Source: Methylococcaceae bacterium UBA6146 (GTDB taxonomy: Bacteria > Pseudomonadota > Gammaproteobacteria > Methylococcales > Methylomonadaceae). Taken from it: a stretch of 64,000 nucleotides of DNA. Shown here piece after piece: positions 54,328-61,608 of this stretch; the first letter of the stretch is position 1, and every line of letters begins with the position of its first letter. A model generated the notes under the pieces. It did not search any database. It was not told where the DNA came from and was given only the letters and a program-made list of their open reading frames with translations. The stretch is taken from the NCBI GenBank assembly GCA_002422395.1, contig DIUY01000005.1, positions 1-64,000 of the forward strand. The letters are read 5' to 3'. A program made the translations under genes and the position numbers.

Positions 54328-55452
54328 TTATGGCTTTGCTTGGTCTTGGGTGCTTAAGGACATGGCATTGGCCAAATCAACCTCAACAGCCTCTATTTTG
54401 ATGCCATCCTTAACATTCGCTACGCCCTCGAACAGTATCTTGTCGTCTTTAGACAAACCGGCTTCCACGGCATAAAAATCCGGGAAACGCATTTTGGGGA
54501 TAATATTCCTTTGCTCCAGCACACCATCCGGCTTTACGACAAACACATAGATTTTGTCCTGAATTTCAAACGTGGATTTTTGTGGGATAAGCAAGGCATC
54601 TTTCAGTTGCTGGTTGACCACGACCTTGCCGTTCGCCCCATGTTTTAAAATGCCCTCCGGGTTTGTAAACCTAGCCCTTAAGGCAATATTGCCGGTGGCG
54701 TGGTCGAATTCACTTTCAATCATTTCGATGTTGCCTTCATGGCCGTAAAGCGTTTGGTTGGCGAGTTTTAAGCCCACGGTTTTGGCCCATTGCCCTTGAT
54801 TGCCGATGGTGTTTAGGTAATCGGCTTCTGATAAATTGAAATAGGCGAACACTTCACGGTTATCGGAAATCGAGGTCAACATATCGCCTTCAGCCAACAA
54901 ACTGCCGACTTTGTTGGGGATACGGTTGATAACGCCCTGGTAGGGCGCTTTTATGTGGGCAAATGACAGTTGCAAAGCGGCCTGTTCTTTGTGAGCCAAT
55001 ACCTCTTCCGCGTCGGCCCTTAAGGCATCTGTTTTGGCTTTTATGACATCAAGTTCCGTTGCCGAGACAAGGTTTTTTTCAACCAGCAATTTGACATTTT
55101 TTAATTCAACTTCGGACACCTTGACATCAGCGACGGCGCTTTTATAAGCCGCATCCGCCTTTTGCAATTCTTTTTGGGATTCCAAAAGGTTAAGTGAAAA
55201 GAGTGGCTGGCCTTCCTTTACCGGCTGGCCTTCGTCGACATAAATTTTTTCAAGGTAACCCTTAACCTTGCTGCGCACCTCCGCATGTTTCACCGACTGG
55301 ATTTCGGCGACATATTCGACACTGTAAGCGGTGTCTTTTACGATGGGCTTCACCACCTGGTAAGGGACGGCTTTTTTATCCGCTTCTTTTGGGGGCGTGC
55401 AGGCCACCATAATGAAACACAATGCGGGTAACAGTAATGGGCTATTTTTCAT
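54328..55452 (-). CDS. RND efflux periplasmic adaptor (membrane fusion protein)
   Basis: A 374-residue lipoprotein (lipobox IMVAC, Cys near residue 18). It has a barrel-sandwich lipoyl half-domain (VRSKVKGYLEKIYVDEGQPV), an alpha hairpin (KELQKADAAYKSAVADVKV) and the second lipoyl half (ALQLSFAHIKAPYQGVINRI). A beta barrel follows. It joins the permease to the outer-membrane channel. It is the first gene of the leftward pump operon and is divergent from the kinase gene. Confidence 0.95.
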   Translation of the reverse strand: MKNSPLLLPALCFIMVACTPPKEADKKAVPYQVVKPIVKDTAYSVEYVAEIQSVKHAEVRSKVKGYLEKIYVDEGQPVKEGQPLFSLNLLESQKELQKADAAYKSAVADVKVSEVELKNVKLLVEKNLVSATELDVIKAKTDALRADAEEVLAHKEQAALQLSFAHIKAPYQGVINRIPNKVGSLLAEGDMLTSISDNREVFAYFNLSEADYLNTIGNQGQWAKTVGLKLANQTLYGHEGNIEMIESEFDHATGNIALRARFTNPEGILKHGANGKVVVNQQLKDALLIPQKSTFEIQDKIYVFVVKPDGVLEQRNIIPKMRFPDFYAVEAGLSKDDKILFEGVANVKDGIKIEAVEVDLANAMSLSTQDQAKP

Positions 55453-55846
55453 TTCGGATGCTTATATTGATGTGGGGCTATTGAGTAGAAACAGCCGGCT
55501 CGCCAATGGTTATTGAAAAAGGATTAGCGGGTTTTGGCGAAACAACAGGCGGCAGGGGATCAAAGTCTTTGCCGAGGCAGCTTGCCGGAGGAAAATGTAT
55601 AAACGGATAACAACGCATAGGCAGGTTTTTTGGTTTTCGGATTCATTGTTAGTTAACAATAAACGTGCCAAATACTCTTTTATTTTATATAGGGTTTTCC
55701 AATAGATTGAACATATTGTTTTTATTTAAAAATAAACAACTTCACTGGCGAGGGTAGCCAACCTTGCCGAGGCTTTGAAATGGCTGTTAGCCACCTGTGT
55801 GTTGCGATATACTTCAACACTGTTGCAAATTACAACATCACTTCTT
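55453..55846. other. 394-base divergent regulatory region
   Basis: It lies between the efflux operon and the two-component genes. It contains a sigma-54-like site directed at the efflux operon (55655-55670) overlapped by an inverted repeat (55645-55660). It also has AT-rich stretches such as TTGTTTTTATTTAAAAATAA near 55708-55740. No gene is apparent. Confidence 0.6.
55645..55670 (-). promoter_or_regulatory. Sigma-54-like promoter with overlapping palindrome, efflux operon
   Basis: On the minus strand TGGCACGTTTATTGTT (55670-55655) has a perfect -24 element, but TTGTT instead of TTGCT at -12. It is about 190 bases before the adaptor start. ATTGTTA-GT-TAACAAT (55645-55660) overlaps the -12 part and could be an operator. 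The adjacent regulator is of the sigma-54 activator type, which makes the site sensible. Confidence 0.45.
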
Positions 55847-57316
55847 ATGCGCATTGCCACTAAGCTGACCCTATCTTTAACGACCATTGGTTTGGTCACT
55901 TTCATTGCTTATGGCTTTTACAACCTGTTGACCGAACGGCATGACCTTGCCCTAGATATTAGCCAACAAACCCAGTTATTAGGTAAAAGCCTCCAAATCG
56001 CTATCGAAAAAGCGGTCAGGGATAAGCGATTGGCTGACATAGAGGAATTGCTGAAAGGGCTTGAACAAATTGAACCGGACTTGAAAATCCGTATTTATGA
56101 CCAGCAAGGCGAGATATTTCCTGATGCCATTGGCAACGTTTTTGAAAAGGCGTTTCATGACAGGCTGCAAACGGCCTTAAAAAATGAAAACAACGCCCCT
56201 TTTTTCTACCCTTTGGAAGACCCCGAAACCATTACCGTGCTGTTGCCTTTACAAAATGAACGGGGTGAAAGGTTTAGGGTTTTGGCTGTTGTGCGCACAC
56301 TGGGCGAGATGCGCCGTGACCTTGAAGCCACGCGCAGCAATTTACTGGTTTCTGTCGCCGCTTTCATTATGATTGCCGTGCCGCTGTGTACGCTGATTTG
56401 TTGGGTTTATATTGGCTGGCCGCTTAAACGACTGATTGGCGGGATGGCACGTATCAAGGAAGGCAACTTTTCCCCCCTCCCGTTAAAAAAACAACAAGAC
56501 GAAATTGGCGTCCTGTTGGTGGCGTTCAATAACATGGCGACGGAGTTGGAAAATGCACGGCGCAAGCTCAAAGAAGAGGCGCAATCGCGCAGCCACCTCC
56601 AGATTGCGTTGCAGGAAGCGGACAAGCTCATCACCATAGGCCAATTGTCGGCGGGGCTGGCGCATGAAATCGGCTCGCCATTGCAGGTGTTAAAAGGCCG
56701 TGCCGAGTATTTGCAAATGGGTGCGGCCCAGCCTGAAGATATCATCCGTAACGCCCAGATCATGGCCTCCCAAGCCGAACGGATTACCCGCATCGTCCAG
56801 CAACTCTTGGAATTCACCCGCCGCCGCCCGCCCAATTTCAGCCGTTGCGACCTGCGTGTGCCAGTGGATGCGGTGCTGAACTTATTGGAGTATGAGGCAC
56901 TGCGCAAGCAAGTGGAAATCCGTTTTGAAGCGGACAGTGACCTCCCGATGATCTTTGCCGATAGCGACGGCATCCAACAAATTGTTTTGAACCTGATCAC
57001 CAACGCGCTTGCTGCAACCGCTTCAGGAGGCCATATTGCCGTCACTGCCGTCTGTGCGCAAACGCCAGGCGGGCCAGCGGTCAGGTTGACCGTGAAGGAT
57101 GATGGCTGTGGCATGTCCGCAGATGTGTTTGGGCGGGCGTTTGAACCTTTTTTCACCACCCGCCACGGGCAAGGCGGTGTCGGGCTGGGGTTGGCCGTCG
57201 CACGTAGTATTGCCGTTGCCCACAAGGGCAGTATCACAGCCGAAAGTGCGCCGGGCGAAGGCAGCATAATCATCGTCTTATTGCCCATAGGGGAGGAACA
57301 CTATGGCATCGCTTAA
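55847..57316 (+). CDS. Sensor histidine kinase (NtrB/ZraS-like)
   Basis: A 489-residue membrane kinase from ATG 55847 (MRIATKLTLSLTTIGLV). Two transmembrane helices flank a periplasmic sensor of about 150 residues. HAMP follows (WPLKRLIGGMARIKEGNFSP), then a His-box GLAHEIGSPLQVLKGRAEYL. The ATPase domain shows QQIVLNLITNALAA, DDGCGM and GVGLGLAVA. It overlaps the response regulator gene by 14 bases and is divergent from the efflux genes it probably controls. Confidence 0.93.
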   Translation: MRIATKLTLSLTTIGLVTFIAYGFYNLLTERHDLALDISQQTQLLGKSLQIAIEKAVRDKRLADIEELLKGLEQIEPDLKIRIYDQQGEIFPDAIGNVFEKAFHDRLQTALKNENNAPFFYPLEDPETITVLLPLQNERGERFRVLAVVRTLGEMRRDLEATRSNLLVSVAAFIMIAVPLCTLICWVYIGWPLKRLIGGMARIKEGNFSPLPLKKQQDEIGVLLVAFNNMATELENARRKLKEEAQSRSHLQIALQEADKLITIGQLSAGLAHEIGSPLQVLKGRAEYLQMGAAQPEDIIRNAQIMASQAERITRIVQQLLEFTRRRPPNFSRCDLRVPVDAVLNLLEYEALRKQVEIRFEADSDLPMIFADSDGIQQIVLNLITNALAATASGGHIAVTAVCAQTPGGPAVRLTVKDDGCGMSADVFGRAFEPFFTTRHGQGGVGLGLAVARSIAVAHKGSITAESAPGEGSIIIVLLPIGEEHYGIA

Positions 57317-58676
57317 TCAAACTATCCAAGAACGCAAGCAGTTGCTGGTTATTGATGATGACTGCGGTGTGGTTGACTACTTGCTGGAAATGCTCACCGC
57401 CAATGGTTATGGCGTGAGCGGCGAATCCGACCCGCACCAGGCTTTGTTGCGGCTTGAAGCGGAGAATTTCGATTTGGTGGTCAGCGATATTGAAATGCCA
57501 GGACTGCGTGGATTGGATTTGATGTCAGCGATCCATGCCCGAAAACCGGGGCAGTTGGTGCTGCTGATGACGGCTTTCGGGAGCATTGATCTGGGCATCC
57601 AAAGCTTACAAGCCGGAGCCTGTGGTTTTGTCACCAAACCGTTTTCATTTAATGACCTGCTGGCGGCGGTTGCAAAAGCCTTTCGGGACCGCGCCATGCA
57701 CCGGGAGATTGTCCGGGTGGCTAACACTGGAGGGAAGCTTGTCCCGAAAGCATTGATTGCCGAAAGCCCTAACATGCAAAAAATATTGCAACTTGCCAAC
57801 CGTGCTGCGCAAATTGATTCCCCAGTCTTGCTGACAGGGGAAAGCGGTGTTGGAAAAGGCGCGCTAGCCCTTTTCATCCACGAGCAAAGCGCACGCTGCA
57901 ATGGGCCTTTTTTACAAATCAACTGTGCGGCCTTGCCGTTTTCCTTGGTGGAAAGCGAATTGTTTGGGGTCTGCAAAGGTGCTTATACGGACGCGCGTGA
58001 AAACCGTTCGGGGCTGTTTGCCGAAGCGAAAGGCGGCACCTTGTTCCTGGACGAAATTGGCGAAATGCCTCTGGCGATCCAGCCTAAACTATTGCAGGTG
58101 TTGGAAACCGGCAAAGTAAGGCCAGTCGGTTCCGGTGGCGAAGTGGCGACCGATGTGCGGATTATCGCCGCCACTAACCAACCCATTGAAAAGGCGGTGC
58201 AAAACGGCCTGATGCGGGCCGACTTATATTATCGGTTGAATGTCATCCGTCTGGATGTCCCGCCCTTGAGGGAACGTTTGGCCGATATGGACAAGTTGGT
58301 GGACTATCTGTTACAAAACGCCCAAACCAAGCTCCGGCGGCAAATCCTCGGCATATCGGCTGAGGCGATGCGTTGGATTCGTGCCTATTCCTGGCCAGGC
58401 AATGTGCGCGAGTTGGCAAATACGCTGGAGCGGGCGGTGGCATTGGCCGAACACGACACCATCTTGCTGGAGGATTTGGCCCAGGCAACCCAATTGCCGG
58501 TTGAAGACAATTTCCTTGGCAATGCCGAAAACCAATCAATGTCCTTGGCGGAATTGGAAATGGCCTACATCCGCCGGGTTTTATTGACAACGCAGGGCAA
58601 TAAGGCGCAAGCGGCTAAAATATTAGGCATTGACAGGGGTACGCTTTACCGGAAATTGGAAGAGGGGCAAGGTTAA
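57303..58676 (+). CDS. Sigma-54-type response regulator with a GAYTDA loop
   Basis: A 457-residue regulator. The receiver domain has the acidic DDD at 18-20, phospho-acceptor Asp62 (VVSDIEMPG) and Lys112. The AAA+ domain has Walker A GESGVGKG (179-186) and Walker B GGTLFLDEIGEM. The sigma-54 contact loop reads GAYTDA (226-231) instead of GAFTGA. The C-terminus is a Fis-type helix (KAQAAKILGIDRGTLYRKL). It pairs with the overlapping kinase gene. The altered loop may weaken or change sigma-54 contact, although GAFTDA-like variants are known in nature. Confidence 0.93.
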   Translation: MASLNQTIQERKQLLVIDDDCGVVDYLLEMLTANGYGVSGESDPHQALLRLEAENFDLVVSDIEMPGLRGLDLMSAIHARKPGQLVLLMTAFGSIDLGIQSLQAGACGFVTKPFSFNDLLAAVAKAFRDRAMHREIVRVANTGGKLVPKALIAESPNMQKILQLANRAAQIDSPVLLTGESGVGKGALALFIHEQSARCNGPFLQINCAALPFSLVESELFGVCKGAYTDARENRSGLFAEAKGGTLFLDEIGEMPLAIQPKLLQVLETGKVRPVGSGGEVATDVRIIAATNQPIEKAVQNGLMRADLYYRLNVIRLDVPPLRERLADMDKLVDYLLQNAQTKLRRQILGISAEAMRWIRAYSWPGNVRELANTLERAVALAEHDTILLEDLAQATQLPVEDNFLGNAENQSMSLAELEMAYIRRVLLTTQGNKAQAAKILGIDRGTLYRKLEEGQG

Positions 58677-58773
58677 TCCGCTTGGCTCTTTTATTCGCCA
58701 ATTTCTCCCAACGCGTTTTTCTGCGAGGCAGGAAAATAACTTCCGTCTCCCAACACCGGCAACCCTACATGCT

Positions 58774-58869
58774 TTGCCTGCGCCGCAACGCAAGGTGGTG
58801 CGGGAAGTTATCGAGGCGTTTGTTAAAGCCTTTCCCGCCGAATCTGCCAACGGGCAGGACAAAAAATGA
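58774..58869 (+). pseudogene. Duplicated 3' end of the XRE regulator gene
   Basis: The reading LPAPQRKVVREVIEAFVKAF to the stop equals the last 32 codons of the regulator at 48764-49183. Upstream the frame continues into unrelated sequence after the response regulator gene (58677-58773), so no start or helix-turn-helix exists. It marks the right junction of the inserted efflux/two-component module. Confidence 0.87.
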
Positions 58870-59125
58870 TGGGATGGGTTTGGGTATTGTTTGCTAGAGC
58901 GGCGTTAGCCTTGTCGGGCGCGTGGGTGGATTCATGAAATGACGGTGTTGCTTTTCCTTAAGCCAACAGTATTGTATATTGCTTGCCCTGTAGGCGGGGA
59001 TTGTTAGGGTGATGCCCACTGGCCTGTTTGCAGCCAGACAGGTTTGGCTAAAGCTTTGCCGGACACCTAAGCTACGCAGGAATTATTTATGCCCACCATC
59101 ACGCAGTTATCGCAATTGGATTTAG
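58774..59125 (+). repeat. Right copy of the direct repeat bracketing the efflux module
   Basis: Block 1 (58774-58878) and block 2 (59041-59125) correspond to the joined left copy at 49088-49275. The 162 bases between them (58879-59040) contain no gene. They may carry the native promoter of the Uma2-gatB unit. Confidence 0.9.
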
Positions 59126-59694
59126 ATGCCACTTACAGTTATGCCGACTATTTGACGTGGCAACTTGAGGAAACCGTCGAGCTGATCCGTGGAAAAATCA
59201 TGTTGATGGTGCCAGCGCCAAATGTGAAACATCAGCGTGTCATCACTAATCTGGGCGGGGCGTTATTTAACTATTTCCATAAAAAACCCTGCCAATTATT
59301 TTATGCGCCGTTTGATGTCAGCCTTTGTGACAGACGTAAATCCGAATTGGCTGACAGCGAAGTTTTTAGCGTAGTGCAACCTGACTTATGTGTGCTTTGT
59401 GATTCTGATAAGCTGACTGAACAGGGCTGTAGAGGTGCGCCGGACTGGATTGTTGAGGTGTTGTCGCCGGGTAACACGAAAAAGGAAATGCACTTAAAAT
59501 ATGCGCTGTACCAAGAAAACGGTGTTAAGGAATACTGGCTAGTCTATCCGTATGAACAAGCGGTTTACCAATTCGTGCTCAATGCGCAAACCAACCTGTA
59601 CCAATTATATGCCATGCACGCAGGCGACGACATTGCCACGCCCTATCTCTTTCCTGACTTAAACATCGACTTGGCCGATGTTTTTGCCGAGTAA
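59089..59694 (+). CDS. Uma2-family (DUF820) endonuclease-fold protein, paralogue 2
   Basis: A 201-residue protein closely similar to the one after gatA. The same core is seen: VVQPDLCVLCD, WIVEVLSPGN, HLKYALYQENGV and KEYWLVYPYEQAVYQFVLNA. The ATG follows GCAGGAATTATTT. It is 23 bases before gatB, so gatB expression may depend on its transcript. The role of the family is unknown; a nuclease fold is inferred from the motif pattern. Confidence 0.9.
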   Translation: MPTITQLSQLDLDATYSYADYLTWQLEETVELIRGKIMLMVPAPNVKHQRVITNLGGALFNYFHKKPCQLFYAPFDVSLCDRRKSELADSEVFSVVQPDLCVLCDSDKLTEQGCRGAPDWIVEVLSPGNTKKEMHLKYALYQENGVKEYWLVYPYEQAVYQFVLNAQTNLYQLYAMHAGDDIATPYLFPDLNIDLADVFAE

Positions 59695-59717
59695 CTAAAA
59701 AATCTAAGGACTTTATT

Positions 59718-61160
59718 ATGACAACCTCTTGGGAAACCGTTATCGGTCTGGAAATCCATGCCCAACTTGCCACCCAATCAAAAATATTTTCCGGCGCATC
59801 CACCGCTTACGGTGCGGAACCCAACACCCAAGCGTGCGCCGTTGATTTAGGCTTGCCCGGCGTATTGCCGGTGTTAAACGAAGATGCGGTGCGCAAAGCC
59901 ATTATGTTCGGCCTGGCTATTGACGCCGAAATTGCGCCTTGTTCGGTGTTTGCCCGCAAAAATTATTTTTATCCGGATTTGCCCAAAGGCTATCAAATCA
60001 GCCAAATGGAGTTGCCTATCGTTGGTAACGGCCATTTGGACATTGATGTTGGCGGCGAGACCAAACGCGTCGGCGTCACCCGCGCCCATTTGGAAGAAGA
60101 TGCCGGTAAATCCCTCCATGAAAATTTTCATGGTTTAACCGGTATCGACTTGAACCGCGCCGGTACGCCGTTACTGGAAATCGTCTCCGAACCGGACATG
60201 CGCAGCGCGGGGGAAGCGGTCGCCTACATGCGCAAGCTGCACGAGTTGGTACGCTACCTGGGGATATGCGACGGCAATATGCAAGAAGGCTCGTTCCGGT
60301 GTGATGCCAACGTGTCTGTCCGGCCCCAAGGCCAAAAAGAATTTGGCACGCGCGTCGAAATTAAGAACATCAATTCGTTTAAGTTTGTCGAAAAAGCGAT
60401 TAACCATGAAGTTGAACGGCAAATAGAACTGATCGAAAACGGCGGCACTATCGTGCAGGAAACCCGCTTGTATGATTCGGTCAAAGATGAAACCCGCTCG
60501 ATGCGCAGTAAAGAAGAAGCCAACGATTACCGCTATTTCCCTGACCCCGACTTGTTGCCGGTGGTCATCACCGAGGCGTTTAAAGCCGAAGTCGGCGTGA
60601 CTTTGCCGGAATTGCCGGAGGCCAAAAAGCTGCGTTTTAAATCGGCGTACCAACTCGACAACGAGGCCGCCGCCCAATTGACGTCGTCCCGCGCTTTGGC
60701 GGATTATTTTGAAGCCGTGGTGAAACAATCCGGTTGCGAAGCTAAGTTGTGCGCCAATTGGGTCAACGGCGACTTGGCGGCGGCGTTGAATAAGGCAAGC
60801 TTGGAAATCACCGAATCGCCAATCAGCGCTGAGCGGTTAGCGGGTTTGTTGGTACGGATCAACGACAACACCATTTCCGGCAAAATCGCCAAGCAAGTCT
60901 TTGAAGAACTGTGGCAAACCCCATCGGTCACGGCGGATGCTGTCATCGACGCGAAAGGCTTAAGGCAAATTACCGACACTGGCGCGATTGAAGCGGTCAT
61001 CGACCAGATTATTGCCGATAACAGCAAACAGGTTGGCCAGTATCAAAGCGGCAATGACAAGGTCTTCGGTTTTTTTGTCGGTCAGGTGATGAAAGCCATG
61101 CAGGGCAAGGCAAACCCGGCTGAGGTTAATAAGATGTTGGTTGACAAACTCAAGAAGTGA
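59718..61160 (+). CDS. gatB: Asp/Glu-tRNA amidotransferase subunit B
   Basis: A 480-residue subunit that activates the misacylated tRNA and transfers ammonia to make Gln-tRNA(Gln) or Asn-tRNA(Asn). It shows the conserved WETVIGLEIHAQLATQSKIF start, GEDGASLH-like LEEDAGKSLH, FRCDANVSVRPQGQ and DYRYFPDPDLLP. The C-terminal YqeY-like helical domain is complete. The ribosome binding site is AAGGA. It is separated from gatCA by about 17 kb, which is unusual. Confidence 0.97.
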   Translation: MTTSWETVIGLEIHAQLATQSKIFSGASTAYGAEPNTQACAVDLGLPGVLPVLNEDAVRKAIMFGLAIDAEIAPCSVFARKNYFYPDLPKGYQISQMELPIVGNGHLDIDVGGETKRVGVTRAHLEEDAGKSLHENFHGLTGIDLNRAGTPLLEIVSEPDMRSAGEAVAYMRKLHELVRYLGICDGNMQEGSFRCDANVSVRPQGQKEFGTRVEIKNINSFKFVEKAINHEVERQIELIENGGTIVQETRLYDSVKDETRSMRSKEEANDYRYFPDPDLLPVVITEAFKAEVGVTLPELPEAKKLRFKSAYQLDNEAAAQLTSSRALADYFEAVVKQSGCEAKLCANWVNGDLAAALNKASLEITESPISAERLAGLLVRINDNTISGKIAKQVFEELWQTPSVTADAVIDAKGLRQITDTGAIEAVIDQIIADNSKQVGQYQSGNDKVFGFFVGQVMKAMQGKANPAEVNKMLVDKLKK

Positions 61161-61183
61161 TATTGCAGGGGGCGTAGCCTGCC

Positions 61184-61252
61184 CCCAATACTTGACTTAA
61201 GCCGCTCATGGTTCGACAAGCTCACCACGAACGGCTTAAGTCAAGTATTGGG
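61184..61252. repeat. Perfect 21-bp inverted repeat after gatB
   Basis: CCCAATACTTGACTTAAGCC then G (61184-61204) is mirrored exactly at 61232-61252. The centre has TTCGACAAGCTCACCACGAA, a sequence that occurs as a dispersed repeat in many proteobacteria. It is 24 bases after gatB and may end its transcript. Confidence 0.8.
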
Positions 61253-61296
61253 TCTGCCCCGACGGATGTAAGGCCCGTGAATGTTTTTTAAGATTA

Positions 61297-61403
61297 CGTC
61301 AAAAATAACTTCCCTGAATGCGCCCGCCCGTTCATGCTTCGACAAGCGCCACCACAGGTGAGGTCTAAGGGCAGGCGAACGGAAAATTTTATCGGGAAGT
61401 TGT
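61297..61403. repeat. Dispersed repeat with short facing arms
   Basis: Its left end (61297-61319) matches 7665-7687 at 22 of 23 positions. ATAACTTCCC near the left faces GGGAAGTTGT at 61394-61403, nine of ten pairing. It could be another miniature element of about 100 bases. Confidence 0.4.
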
Positions 61404-61424
61404 CCATGCCCCTATCCTTAGAGG

Positions 61425-61545
61425 CACTGCCCACAGTTAAGCTATTTTGACTGGAGTCCAATGGCTTTAGACGTTGCTGTATCAGCCTTCCGCCAATAAC
61501 AAAAACGCCTGAAGCCGTTTCACTCCTGCTTAACTGTGGGCAGTG
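61425..61545. repeat. 121-bp miniature-element-like sequence with 18-bp ends
   Basis: CACTGCCCACAGTTAAGC (61425-61442) and its exact complement (61528-61545) bound 85 bases without coding potential. Only one copy is in the window, so mobility is inferred from the structure alone. Confidence 0.6.
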
Positions 61546-61608
61546 GCCCTTGGTGGTCAGCCAGTTCCATTAATGATATTTTAGATTAATAGCCTTGACG
61601 GGAAAGAT

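Larger units (their letters stand above)
61161..61608. other. 448-base gene-free region with three palindromic structures
   Basis: It holds a 21-bp inverted repeat around a TTCGACAAGC core (61184-61252) and a short dispersed repeat with facing ACTTCCC/GGGAAGT arms (61297-61403). It also holds a 121-bp element with 18-bp ends (61425-61545). The remaining 60 bases lead into the diguanylate cyclase gene. Confidence 0.7.

Noticed and set aside
41027..61160. Prophage or integrative element in the gatA-gatB interval
   Set aside because: No integrase, phage structural, plasmid or conjugation genes and no tRNA target were seen. Homologous borders explain the structure better.
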